Assembly: GCF_003573695.1 (NCBI RefSeq)
Contig: NC_039358.1
Coordinates: 10,148,326-10,212,325, forward strand
DNA: 64,000 nucleotides
Direction: 5' to 3'
DNA from: Papaver somniferum
Taxonomy: Eukaryota > Streptophyta > Magnoliopsida > Ranunculales > Papaveraceae
Positions 23,543 to 35,164 of the stretch are shown piece by piece (positions within the stretch are counted from its first letter, which is position 1; each line of letters opens with the position of its first letter). Made by a program: the position numbers and the translations under genes. Under the pieces are notes generated by a model, which was not told the origin of the DNA, did no database searches, and saw nothing but the letters and a program-made list of their open reading frames with translations.

Positions 23543-24210
23543 TTTTTTTTTTAAGCATAAAATTTATTAAGATTAGGACGAAATTACGCGGGGGTACGTA
23601 GTACCTATAGAGTCAGCCATTACAATAGGACTAAAACATAGTGATGTTATATGATCTCAGATGGTAGTCGATAGGTTCGTTGAAGCGCTGTCGTCCACTG
23701 CTTTGTTTGTTAATCCATCTGATGCCTGGTTTCCTTCCCTGTAATTGTTATTTATGGTGCAATACGGGATTTTGTCCATTCTAGTTTTGATTTCTGCTAT
23801 CATATCGGTTAAGTACCAGGGTGGCTCAGCTGTTGAGTTTAAAAAACGCAGTATGTTTTCTGAATCCATTTCGAATTGCACCTTTGGCCATTCTCGATTT
23901 GTATCCGTTCTTGTTGAGATAAGCATGGCCCAAGCTTCGGCGGTTAGTGCGGTCGTTATCCCGAGAGGTTGTGCACTGGCTAAGATTGTAATAGCTTCAT
24001 CGTTTCTGCATATGATACCTGCTCCTGCAAGACCCGGATGGCCTCTAACTGCCCCATCCGTGTTGATTTTGATCCAGTCTGCATGAGGTCTGCTCCAGCC
24101 CACTAAAATTGTGGTTGAGTGAGAGATCCTATGCGTAAGGCTTGTAGATAGGTTCATGCCTGGTAGCACTGGTGGAAGTTGCTTTGAGACTTTAAAAATG
24201 TTTCCCAAAA
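23543..24210 (-). pseudogene. LINE 3' end with RNase H domain and poly(A) tail
   Basis: The minus-strand frame 24,208-23,657 encodes an RNase H fold of the type at the end of plant LINE ORF2 (RVT_3). It has NTDGAVRGHPGLAGAG (first Asp), ALTAEAWAMLIS (Glu), FEMDSENILRFL (second Asp) and REGNQASDGLTN (end motif, normally H/E-A-N-x-x-A-D-x-L-A). The frame is open for 183 codons and the acidic triad is present. The 3' end is marked by an A-run on the minus strand (T10 at about 23,544-23,553). The 5' side stops at about 24,210 without reverse transcriptase, so this is a 5'-truncated insertion. Confidence 0.8.
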
Positions 24211-24746
24211 ATAATCCAATATTTATGTTTTAATTTCTTAATTTTCAACTTAATTTCCTAAGTAGAAGTTTTAATATTAGTTTTAAGTAGAACTTAATTT
24301 ACTAAGCAGAAGTTTTAATATTTTTCTTACTTTATTACTTAAAACGAAAATGTAAGTCTAATTAAAATGTAAGCATGAATTAAGAACAAAATATAAGCTT
24401 AATTTTTAACAATACGAGTCAAATTTTCAAATTGATATAAACTCTGAATTCATCATTGATAGTCCTTTTACAAGACATAAAATTAGACAATAATAATTTA
24501 AAATATGGACTTTAAGATTAAGAATCTAGAACAATGTTCTTGATCTTGTTTGTCTTCTTCATTTCACATAACTTCCAATCATTGTGTTCATGAACGGAGT
24601 TTCCTTTGTTTATTTTTATTTTTTCTTCAAATTTGTTTTGCCTTGATTTTCCTTGCATTGAACTCTTTTTTGCCTTCTTAGATACAAGTTTGAGTTGGTT
24701 AATATCCAAGACCTGAAATCTTCTTTGGATTTTACCTATTTCTTTA
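24211..24746. other. No gene seen
   Basis: Very AT-rich spacer up to the LTR that begins at 24,747. Confidence 0.4.
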
Positions 24747-27072
24747 TTAAAACGCGGGGGTACCAAAATACACCACTAGCTTTTTCTTAGGAAACTTGTA
24801 TGGACAAACTTAAAAACAATTCTGAGAGTTCAACTTAATGAATTTAAATTAAGCAAATAATATTTAGAGTTATATCTCTTTCTCTCACAATCAGAAAGTT
24901 TACAGAGACTAGTCCGTGAATCTGATTTACATGTGGGAGTTCTTGGACGATTCCAAAGATGAATATTTGTTTATTAATCAAGTTGTATCCAACAAACAAG
25001 GATGGATATATCTACTTTGATTGATTTACGTACAACCTGTGATATTTCAAATATAAAGATAAACAATATAATGCGGAAAAGAAATAAAACAGACACCAGA
25101 AGTTTTGTTAACGAAGAAAGTGTAAATGCAGAAAAATATCGGGACCTAATCTAGATTAAAACACCAAATTATATTAAGCCTCTACAGACACTAGCCTAGT
25201 ACCAATTAACTTCGGACTGGAATGTAATTGAGACTGAATTAAACCCTCACAACAATTCAGTTACAATATCGCTCCTTACGCCTCTTGAATCCTGGCAGGA
25301 CTCCGCACAATTGATTCCCTTAGTTGGCGTCTTTTACATCCTAAGAGTTACTTCCACTTAATTGAAGACTTTAACCAATCTCCCCCCCCCCCCCCCCCCC
25401 CCCCCCCACAGGTAATCCTATATGGTGATTTTCTTTTTGATCGTAGATCAAGGTGAGACTAGAAATCGATAACAATAGACAAAGTCTATCTAACCTCAAA
25501 ATCCGGACTTATGTTTCCCGAAGAGTAACCTAGATTATTATTCACCTCACAAGTATTAAACATGTGGGATTATAAAGTCTAAGACAAAGAGAACTTTGCG
25601 ATTTCTATATATCTTATTCAAGTGAGCATCTCAACAATCAAACAAGATCAGGATACACGAACTATCAAGATAAAATATAGTTGGACCTGGCTTCACGAAT
25701 CCCTGGGTGAAGTCTTTTTAGTCGTAGGAAGAGGATGTCTCTAGTTTACAAATTATAATGTCTGAGATTCAAAGATACCAGTTTCTTGAGGTTCCCCTTA
25801 TATAGGCTTTCAACGTATGGGTTGCTTTAGGTTTAAGCTAAGATAGCTTCGGAAACAAACAAACAATATCTACCGTTAGATGATTTTTTGAAATGTAATT
25901 AACATGTCAAGATATACACTCTGGTGAGGATGAACCGTATCCGAACCGCGTTTAAAGACATTGTTTATGGACGGTTAACCGAAACTAGCGAATTGAACCA
26001 TAAGCTTAATCATTTTCATATAACACTTGAGATTTTAAGCTTGAGTCACAACCACAGGTTATAACGTGATCAATCATGTCTATATAGTGTTTTTAGAGAT
26101 TTATTCAAATGCTAATTATCTCACAGAAATAATTTTATGTGCATCTGAAAATATTCAACAAGGCAAGTACGTGTACTCTTCCTTGTTCATGACTATTCTT
26201 TTCATTGTACATGTACCGGGTATGCGTACCCTTAAGGAAAAAAAAGTTCTGGAACATACAGAACTTTTCTGCTCCACGTACCGGGTATGGATACCACACC
26301 GATTTTAAAACCAATAGTTATTTTTTGGTATGCATACTAGGTATGCGTACCATTCCAGGTTCACGAGTTCACATAATTTTTGTGGTATGGATACCAGGCA
26401 TGCGTACCACGAAGACGTTGTCGAACTATAGCTTCGCCCATACGTATACTGGGTACATGTACTACGGCTCCTGACCTATAACCGTTTTCCCAATATGCGA
26501 ACTAGTGTGCATACTTTCCTATAACCATATTTACAGTAGTTCTATATTTCTCTTTAAATCAATTCGAAACATACCCAAATAACATCAATGGCACATATCA
26601 CTGTTTCAGGCTATTTTCTAATGATAATCTTGAATCACGATTTAGATTATGAACAATAAATTGTCCTTAACCGAAATTCATCAAGTATGAACAAATATTC
26701 ATTAAGCTTAGTCATATACGTTTCAAGAACTAATTATCAAGATAAACTTGACTCGAAGTTCTTGATATGCTTGCAATAGTATAACTAGTCATGCGACATC
26801 GTCTCATAGATATAAAGATGAATATAACTTGAGAAATAGCTGGTTTAGCGTGCACTTGCCTTTTGTTGAAGAAGTTCTCCAAAAGGCTTCGGTTGATCTT
26901 CGACTTCAAACGGTAGAACGCAACAATGTTTGATTCTCAACTACACATCTATCCTAATCGGAGACCTGACTAATTGTAGACTAGAAATCAAGATATAGTT
27001 TTGATCAACTAAATTTGACAACAAATTTGATATAGCAACACTTGTGAGTTCGACCGAGCAACGCTCAAACTA
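24747..27072 (-). repeat. 3' LTR of the SIRE-like element
   Basis: About 2.3 kb, matching 38,402-41,647 along its length (for example CTCTCACAATCAGAAAGTTTA, GAAGAAGTTCTCCAAA). It contains a run of 26 C (25,382-25,407), absent from the other LTR, and the GTACC-palindrome array at about 26,160-26,470. Confidence 0.8.
26160..26475. repeat. Array of GGTATGCGTACC-like palindromes in the LTR
   Basis: At least ten words of the form GTAC.GGGTATG.GTAC or GGTATG.ATACC occur in 315 bases, many nearly self-complementary, with short variable spacers. The same array recurs at the same place in the other LTR (39,770-39,960 plus 40,930-41,045) and, more decayed, at 43,960-44,310. Confidence 0.7.
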
Positions 27073-27086
27073 TCTCCCCTTTTGTC

Positions 27087-28296
27087 AATTTTAATGACAA
27101 AACTATTAATACATATGGATTAAAAAAAATAAAGCTTCAAAAACTCCTTGAATTCACCATGCCTGATTTCCTTGGTTTCTTCAACTCCTTGAATTCTTTA
27201 TTACTTCAAGTTGCAACGATTCTGAACGTGTTCCTCTCAGCATCATTGTTGTTGAATATCCGTTACGATAACAAATTTAAACAAATATTCTTAATCGTCG
27301 TTATACAGAAACATAGTATTATTATCTTCTCTGAAGTTCAATTATATCACAACTTTGAAGTAATACTACGGTGATATGTTTATTTACCTTAATAAATACT
27401 TACATCTTTTGCATAATAGGTGAAATCTATAGATATTTATTCACTCCCCCTTACATAATGATCTGTAAACCATATTGTATGTAATGTGAAACTACTAATT
27501 AATTCTTCCCCTTTTTGTCAATAAAAATCGGCAAAGGTGCGTAAATCATGGGATTGTAATGAATACAACCAAAAGATACTTCAAGACTTAAAGGAATTAC
27601 TATCAGCTATAGTTAGATGATATCACAGAGTATGAAATGCTTAGTGCTCATCTAGGATATTTCAGATACAAGCATCCCCTTTAAATTCCACAGCCACACA
27701 CCCCACAAATATATAGCAATTACGCACTTAAGAACTCTCCCTCATTTGATGTCATTCTCAAGAAAACAACATGAGTGACATTACTTTTGTAAAAATAAGG
27801 ATTTTGTCGAACATTGACAAATCACATGGATTTGTATCCTGAAAATCAACATAAATTAATCTCAACGCCAATTACGAACAAAGAGATAATTGTAATTGGT
27901 ATGACTCAACATAAGAAAATATTATGGAGTGTATAGTGCAGTAATAACACAGAAGTGTGACCACAAGTAGATCGGTACTGCGAAAAATTCTCACAAAGTG
28001 TATTCGATTTTCAGTTTATAAAAAACATAATAGATTTAACTTATGAGCATATATGAGATATCAGTTCAATTTACAAAAAGTAAATGACACATATATCTCA
28101 TAAGACTTCGCAATATATTGAACCAATAATGATTACATACAAGTTCATCTTCCAAAAATTTTAAAATTTAAATAAATAAATCTAAAAACATGCAAGATGA
28201 AAATGGTTGGAAATAGCTTGTGTAATCACAATATTTTCTATACCAAACCCTAGTTATCCTTCTCAAAAGAAAGAATAAATTCTCGTAATAAGTTTC
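27087..28296. other. Internal region of the SIRE-like element, noncoding here
   Basis: AT-rich sequence whose parts recur at 51,365-52,160 and 58,066-58,355 plus 58,790-58,880 (for example GAAGTAATACTACGGTGATATG, ATGATCTGTAAACCATAT). It is family-specific retrotransposon sequence and no gene is seen. Confidence 0.6.
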
Positions 28297-28671
28297 CTAG
28301 TACTTAAAATCTTTGAAAAATTCTTTATCATCTCCAAACTCCTTATCAACGACGGGTATAAGAACATATGATTCATGAATGAAAGAGTTAGTTCCTTCAA
28401 ACTTATTAACAAGTGCTTCTTGTAGTTTAAGAGATTTTTGTATAATCATCTTCAGTCCATGCACCTCCTTCTTGGTTTTCTTAAGTTCTTCAATAAGAGT
28501 TTTAAACATTTTCTTATTGGGGAGATCTGCTCTAGGTTTATTCATATTATTCTTCCTCTTAAGAGATAAGTCAAAAGGGTACGACATCTCTTGTTCCTTT
28601 CTAGTTGGATGAGTATCAACAACCATTGGAACATAGATTTCACGAGAACATGTTGTGCTTGGAGTGTCCAT
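28297..28671 (-). CDS. Accessory ORF of the SIRE-like element, coiled-coil, unknown
   Basis: The ATG at 28,671 opens 124 codons without a break. The middle, KMFKTLIEELKKTKKEVHGL followed by QKSLKLQEALVNKF, is a heptad-like amphipathic stretch that predicts a coiled coil. The N-terminus is polar, with a basic KRKNNMNKPR patch, and the end is acidic. It lies downstream of the zinc knuckles, where autonomous copia elements would have pol. I do not recognise a family. It may be a relic of pol-flanking sequence or an extra gene. Only its open frame supports it. Confidence 0.4.
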   Translation of the reverse strand: MDTPSTTCSREIYVPMVVDTHPTRKEQEMSYPFDLSLKRKNNMNKPRADLPNKKMFKTLIEELKKTKKEVHGLKMIIQKSLKLQEALVNKFEGTNSFIHESYVLIPVVDKEFGDDKEFFKDFKY

Positions 28672-29293
28672 AATTCGTATGAATAAAATGGATTTGTGAA
28701 AATACGAATATATTTCTCAACAAGCAAAAATTATTGTGAAAGAGATACGAGTCTTAAAGTAGAAGATATTTACCATGAAGGGTTTCGGAACAACAAAAGT
28801 TCACACACTAGATACATAAAACCTAAGAAGAATGAAATGCCACTTTTATCCTTCCTTAAGTTTCCACATATATCAAAAATTTGAATACTATTACTTTAGA
28901 CATAGATTAAGACGAACAAATAAGAGATGAACATCCAACTAATAATATTCAATTTTGATCCAATGTGCACAGTTCTTGTCTCTGTTAAGAGTACATGAGA
29001 CAAGATGCACATTTCAACAAAATTAAGTTTTGTTGAGGTGAGCATTAGAGTGCTCACCACTAGGTTCCTTCATGGAATTTGTAATATCCTTCTTTATAGG
29101 ACGTTTATCCCGGAATCTTTTCTTCATTTGAGATTTTACCTTAACCTTTGAATCCATCGATCTTTTAGAAGAAGAAGAGTTAACTTTGTGTACCTCAGGT
29201 TGGAATTTTTAACAAGTTTAAGTACACATTTTCCAAACGACTAGCCCTCCGTTGCAGTTTATTGACATGCTTTAGTTTGTGTTTGTACTTGAA

Positions 29294-29335
29294 ACATTGT
29301 GTGAGGCCGTGACCCTCAATGGTACAATAAGGACA
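29294..29335 (-). pseudogene. Second CCHC zinc knuckle of the copia gag
   Basis: Minus-strand reading CPYCTIEGHGLTQC fits C-x2-C-x4-H-x4-C. Stops around it break the frame. Confidence 0.7.
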
Positions 29336-29519
29336 TGTCGGCTGGGATAATTATTCAGGAACATCATTAGCAGCTGAACAACGAGTATCTGAAACATTAA
29401 CAGAGCTTCCATTAGTATACGAAAAATCCATTACATCCTCCAATGATTTTGATGAAGACTTATCAACCAAATTATCAAGATTGATATGAGTCTTGATACA
29501 ATCCTCAATGTTGATAATT

Positions 29520-29753
29520 TCACCCCAAAAGTGCTAAACTTGAGCCTTCATCCTCTTCAGAATCATAATGATTAGATGTTTCATCAAGTGTTGCAGCCAA
29601 ACTTTTGTTTCCAGTGTATTTTCTTCGATTTGTACACTCATCGGCAAAGTGAGTGAACCCTCTACACTTGAAGCACCGTGGCATATCCTCATCTGCAGTA
29701 TCGTTAGAATATCTGTTTTTGACAGAAATACGATTATGTGGCTTAGCTGACAT
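29520..29753 (-). pseudogene. Copia gag C-terminal part with CCHC knuckle
   Basis: The frame contains CFKCRGFTHFADEC (29,634-29,675), a C-x2-C-x4-H-x4-C nucleic-acid binding knuckle, between a basic stretch and an acidic tail (SNHYDSEEDEGSS). It continues the gag that begins at 38,335 on the far side of the inserted gypsy element. The acidic segment after the knuckle is common in SIRE-type gag. Confidence 0.75.
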
Positions 29754-29863
29754 GGAAGGCTTTTCTTTAGTGGACCGTTTATTTCTCTTCCTAAGAAGTT
29801 CTCTAAACTATCTTGTGATCAATGAAACTGAGTTATCAAGATCTCCATCTGAAAAATTGGGAT

Positions 29864-30239
29864 TGTTAATACCCAAATTTCGGTTTAGGTCCTACCCGTC
29901 CTAGCTATTGCAGATCACCTCACAATACCAATAATAGTAAGAGAGAGAGTTACCTTTCCATTGTACCTTGTCCTTCCTTATATAGGCTTTTCTAAAAAAA
30001 AATCCTCTTTTATGACATCATGCCACATGTCCTAAACCTTCTTAATTACCATTAATGTCATTCCTTAACATAACCTCTTCATTCTTTGTTAATTCCTCCT
30101 TTGTCCTTCCACCCTTTATGGGTATCTTTTATGTGGTCTTGGGTTTAGTCCCCAAGCTCCTACGTCTTGACCCAAGTTTTATCCCTACTCTTTGGGGCAT
30201 CCCCATCCCGCTAAGGGTGTCATTTTTCATGTATCAACA
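29864..30239 (-). repeat. 3' LTR of the gypsy-type element
   Basis: Begins TGTTAATACCC and ends GTATCAACA on the plus strand. The left target duplication is GGGAT. Confidence 0.9.
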
Positions 30240-30455
30240 TTAGTCCCCTGACTATTGGATTAATCATTGGATGATCCAATAGTCAAAAGATCTTTTGGGG
30301 CGTCTCCCTGTGTCCACAACGAGCTTTGTTATCTCGTAGGACACGTGATCGTGGGCGACGTTTCGACTCCTCATCATGCAAAACCCTTATTCCTTTCAGT
30401 TTCTGACTGTTGTCATTCTTACTTATAACTGCCACGTTCGGCCTTGAGACCTTCT

Positions 30456-30463
30456 TATATATA
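30456..30463 (+). promoter_or_regulatory. TATA box of the antisense PMD gene
   Basis: TATATATA lies 72 bases before the end of the leader (ATG at 30,535), outside the LTR and on the strand opposite to gag. Confidence 0.45.
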
Positions 30464-30534
30464 TGACTGTCAACTTCTTCCTTTTTCAACATTATTCTTT
30501 CTTCCCCTGCTCTAAACACGCCCGGACACTTGCC

Positions 30535-33500
30535 ATGTCTAGTAGTTCCTCTAGTAGATCGTCTCCTAATGAAAGTAGCGAGTCAGAACAACCTAATAGC
30601 GCCGGCTCTGATGAGACAGAGAATCCCGGTCAGGAAGAGATCATTTTGCCTGTCCCAGCGGATGGCAGGCTACACACGCTCGCCGATTTTACAAGTGGTC
30701 CCGCTTTAAAACGCTCTCTAAGGTTAAAGGAATTCCGTGGAGGTAAACTCGCTTTCCCTCTCGAAGATGTTTTAGTTTCCCTTCTATTAAATCCTTCTGT
30801 GATGCCTTACCCTGCTGCTCCTGGATGACTTATGCAACCTGAATCGGAGAGCATGGATGCCTTTACATTCAAAACTGTTCCTCGGATGGCCATTCATCTT
30901 GGAGATTACAACCTTCCCTCTATTGATATTCGTTCCAAGTCCAAGACTCATCCAGTATGGCCACATTGGGCATCTCGTATTTGTTCTAACCCTGATCATG
31001 TTGCTGCGCTTCAGAAGGCCGGCATTGAGGAGGCTATACACTCGTCTCTCAAGTGGGAGGTGAATAGATGTTTCGGCGACTTAACATGACTCTTCTGTCA
31101 TTGGACTCCCGTTCATACTCTCTTCACAGCGTGGGGAGAAGCTACTATTGGCTTGGAGGACGTAGTCGCCCTTACAGGGTTGCCGATTCATGGTAGTCAC
31201 TCATATGAGGAGGCGATTGTCTTTGGAGCGCTAAATGACGAAGACAAGAGGTTGTGTACCTATCTGCTAAAATGCAAGGACGATTCTCGTCGTGAACTGG
31301 TGCGGAAGACCCAAGCGCCCCCGGGGCAAGCTAAAGGCGAGGAGGTTGCTCATGCAAAAGGGACGTCGTCGTCCGCCAAGAAGGGGAAAGCAAAGTGCGT
31401 ATAGGAGAAGAAGGCGCCTCATAAAAGCTCACCCGGTTACCGCTTGCTGTGTAGTTCTTCCCGCGCGTATGAGGCGATTCATGGTTCATCCAATCCGTCA
31501 GAAGCCGACTCTGAATGGGTTGTCAAAGTTAATCGTCGTGCTTCTTTTTCCCTCTGGCTGAAGTATTGGGCTCCTCAAGTTGTTGATAAGAAAGTGTTCC
31601 CTTGTAAACGTAAGGAGAAGAATCCTCGCGCGGAGTTAGCTGCCTTTAGCTTGTTTTGGCTGTGTCATGACGTGTTTGAGTACAGTCCCCGGGATACTAT
31701 TAAAGGCGAGCTTGTGCCGATGGTGGTGTTGTTATCCCGCGGGGTTTCCTTTCCGCTTGCCCTGATGTTTTTGGGCGGTTTGTATCGCCACCTTGATTTG
31801 TTTTGTCGAGATCTACAGACTGTGGGTTCGTCTCATAAGATTGAGACCTACATCCCTGCTTCCTTCGTGCAGGCCTGGTATTGGGAACACATTTCCCCGT
31901 GTGCACCAGAACCAAATGATCTTGTCGTCCATCGTGAAGAAGACGTTATGCAGGATGACGGTTCGATTAAGAAGGTCCCGATTGGTTATGGCTATCCGCG
32001 GATGGCTCTGTGGCATTTAAAGGGGAAGGTGTCAAAGGGCGACTTGGGAAAGCACTTGGATGTGGCCAAGGACTTTGAGCCATTCCCTTATCAGGACGGT
32101 CGTTCGGGTCCAGCGCATTACGATATTCTTGCTCCTTTTGACACCGAATTGGATTCCTCAAGACCCTTATCCGAAGATGATTTCGATTCGGTGATGGTTG
32201 TGCTACCTGGTTACCTTCCTGGTTTCTATGCCGGCAAGTTTATTGTCGTGGCGTATAATCCTGATCCCGCAGATCGACAGGTAGGGTTCGATCAAGAGGT
32301 CCCTCACAGGTTCCCTCCTCCGGATAGTTCTAACACTGAGGATATTATCGCTAGTTTCAATCGTTACGTTTTCAAAGGGCCGACTCGCTTGTCTGATCGA
32401 GGGATCAATTTTTCGTTTAAACAACTCATCTCCGCACGGCCTTCAGAAGTTACTGAGAGGGCCCATGAGTATCACGATATTTTAAAGTGTCGGGCTCTAA
32501 ACTTCCTTTTGCGTGAATCGTCTCCCCCTCGTGAACTGACCATTCAATACCTTCGGGAGCTCCATGCGTCTGGAAGGATCAAACTCGACGATGTTGTGGC
32601 TGCTGAACATCGTTTGGTCCCCGCCAACAAAGGTCGCTCGGACCTCTTGGTGATCTCTTGGGCCCCGCCTGACGATTATGAACCCATGAAACCAAAGAAG
32701 GGATCGTTCTCCGATCGAAAGCCCCCTCTGCTGAATGTGAGGACATCCGCTAGTTCTTCAGTGCCCCAGGTACTCATTATTTCCTTTGTCGTCTCCCCTA
32801 TTTTCTATTGCTCATTGCCATGTTCCTCGGCTTGATCTTGATTGTGATGGATGGCGGAAATCATTTTCCCCAAGGAATCCTTCCTTCCAATCGCCTAGGG
32901 TGGAACGCTCCTTCTTATGTGATGGAGGAGTACCTAAGCATGCCCGAGTGCGATTGGACAGAGCGTAGTTTGAAGAAAAAGGCTAGGCGGGAGGCGAATC
33001 AGTCTTCTTCTCCGCGTCCTTGTTCCTCTGCTAATATTGTATCTTCTCAGCCTCGTCAAAGCCATCGGAGGAGTGCATCACAACCTCCAAGGGATACGAG
33101 CGGAAGTCCGACTCCTTCATTTGTAGACCAGCTGAAGGACTTGAGGATTACCATTCCTTCGGGAGCCGGCTGGGTGTCGCCACGTCTTAGTGTGTCGTCG
33201 ATTCACCCTTTTAGGGCTGAAACCGTCCGTGGCAGGGGTGAGTTTCCAGTATCTCCCAGTGATGTTCTGCAATCGACGAGTCCTTCTGGGTCTAACGGGT
33301 CAAATTTTGGTGGGTCCTCATCCCACGTGGCGTTAAACGTTAATGATCCTGCAGGTAGTTCCTTATTTAATACGTGTCTTTCTTTTTATCATTCCTCTCT
33401 CTTCTCCTTCTTTTATAAACCTGAATTGGCCTTTCGTGAGGGTGCTCATTTCTCACTTATTAGGTTTCATCAGTGACTCTGAGTCTTCCTCTAGTTCCTC

Positions 33501-34383
33501 CTCGTCTCATATCAAAGTTACTGATACTCCGCTTGGTTTGTCAATTTCCGAGGTTGGTTTTCTCCCCCCCCCCCCTTTTATTGTTATTTGGCTTATCTTA
33601 TTTCTGGTTTAACGTATCGCCTCGGTGCTAGGATATGGGTAAGAAGCGAAAGGAAACTGCGAAGCCCGATATGGACGACACTAGGCGCGTCGTTCCTGGT
33701 GGTGATGGATCTATTAAGCATACCAAGGTGGATGGCGGAGGCTCATCTGTTCCTCCATAGGAACCAACTAGTGCTCCTACTAGCACATCAAACACCCATG
33801 TTGTGACGGGAGGCCCTGAGGACCCGCAGTTTCGTTTTCCTTTAGTGGTGAGCGCTGCCGAAGATGGTTTGGACCCTTCTACTCATACCCTAGTCCATGG
33901 ATTTTGGGTCCCTACCATTTATGCTGCCAACTATAGGAACATTGTCGAGCGTGGTGGCGTCCATATGGTAACGGTGGGTTTATTGGGGTCCATATCCTCT
34001 GCTACATAACGCGGAATCTTCTGGAAATCACATACCAACTCACGCACATAGGGGATGATCCTGTTGATGAGGCAAGGCTGCGCGGCTGGGAAGTTTCTGT
34101 GCAATCTGCACTCAATGTAAAGTTTCCCATTGCATGGCTGAAGGAGATTTTAGTGAAAGTAAAAAGCTGCAATGATCCTCGTGGTCGTCTTACTAGCCAG
34201 ATTTCTCGGTTGGAGGAAAGGCTGAAGAAGTGCTCTGAGATGACTTCCAGTAAGAAGATGATGTTGGACCTGCTACTTATCGATGTTGGCTCAGCTAATG
34301 ACGAGGTACTGCGATCTGAAACTGCTGAGGATAGGGTCCGCGCGGAGCTTGAGGGGAAGCGACAGGAGTTGGAAAAGCTTTGA
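30535..34383 (+). pseudogene. Antisense plant mobile domain (PMD) gene inside the gypsy element
   Basis: Starting from an ATG in a serine-rich leader (MSSSSSSRSSPNESSESEQ), one frame runs from 30,535 to about 32,769. It is interrupted only by TGA at 30,826 and 31,087 and TAG at 31,402. It contains ATIGLEDVVALTGLPIHG, the core PMD motif (T-I-x-L-E-D-V-x-x-L-x-G-L-P-I), and later ELAAFSLFWLCHDVFEY, LALMFLGGLYRHLD and ASFVQAWYWEHI. A donor at 32,770 (CCCAG/GTACTC) leads to further exons: about 32,855-33,354 (polar, serine-rich), 33,474-33,552, and 33,633 onward (KKRKETAKPDMDD, then HGFWVPTIYAANYRNIVERGG). The last part (34,099-34,383) is a coiled coil (RLEERLKKC ... EGKRQELEKL). Several stops make it a pseudogene in this copy. 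PMD genes in LTR elements have been reported as additional, often antisense, ORFs. Confidence 0.75.
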
Positions 34384-34594
34384 TTTGCTTGCAGCGCTTT
34401 TATGTTAATTGTTCTTTTGTTTCTGTTTAAACTTGATGTTTTATTTGTTGGATGTTGGTGTTTGGATTGATTTCTTCCGCTAGTATTTTATTATGGAATG
34501 TTTCGTTGGTATTTGTATTAATTTCTTTTGTTGTTGGTATTTTGTTGACTATTGTGTTTGTGGCGATGGATTGCTGGGTGGAGTGGACGTTCGC
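34384..34594. other. Spacer between PMD gene and repeat arrays
   Basis: T/G-rich sequence. No gene seen. Confidence 0.4.
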
Positions 34595-35150
34595 TGAACG
34601 CGCCTACTCCTTCCCCTCTCCCCCTCTTTTTGTTTTGCAAAGGTGGTATGATAGACGTTGATAAAACGCGCCTACTCCCCCCTTTTTCTTTTTATCAAAG
34701 GGGTTGTGGGCGGGGTGGGCGTTGATAAAACGCGCCTACTCCCCCCTTTTCCTTTTATCCAAGGGGGTTTGGGAGGGTTGGGCATTGATAAAACGCGCCT
34801 ACTCCCACCCCCTATTTTCCTTTTTATCCAAGGGGTTGTGGGCGGGGTGGGCGTTGACTAAACGTGCCTACTCCCCTCTTTTTCTTTTCATCCAAGGGGT
34901 TGAGGGCGTGGTGGGTGTTGATAAAACGCGCCTACTCCTCCCCGTGTTTTTTTTCATCCAAGGGGTTGTGGGAGGGCGGGTTGGGCGTTGATTAATCGCG
35001 CCTACTCCCCCTCTTTTTCTTTTTATCCAAGAGGTTGTGGCGGGATGGGCGTTGATTAAACGCGCCTATGCCCCCCCCTTTTTATTTTTATCCAATAGGT
35101 TGCGGGAGGGGTGGGCGTTGATAAAACGCGCCTATTCTCCCCTTTTTCTT
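34595..35150. repeat. Tandem array 1 in the gypsy element, ~9 units of ~66 bp
   Basis: Units contain AAACGCGCCTACTCCCCCC, a T-rich spacer, ATCCAAGGGGTTGTGGG and GGGGTGGGCGTTGAT. They start near 34,600, 34,670, 34,733, 34,797, 34,866, 34,930, 34,999, 35,063 and 35,131. Confidence 0.85.
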
Positions 35151-35164
35151 GTTAGTGAAATTTC

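Noticed and set aside
23745..24086. Plus-strand 113-codon frame
   Set aside because: Antisense shadow of the LINE RNase H domain.
26205..26474. Frame with repeated WIPGMRT phrase
   Set aside because: It is the translation of the GTACC palindrome array in the LTR, not a protein.
34658..34991. Frames with repeated DKTRLLPP phrases
   Set aside because: They come from translating tandem array 1.
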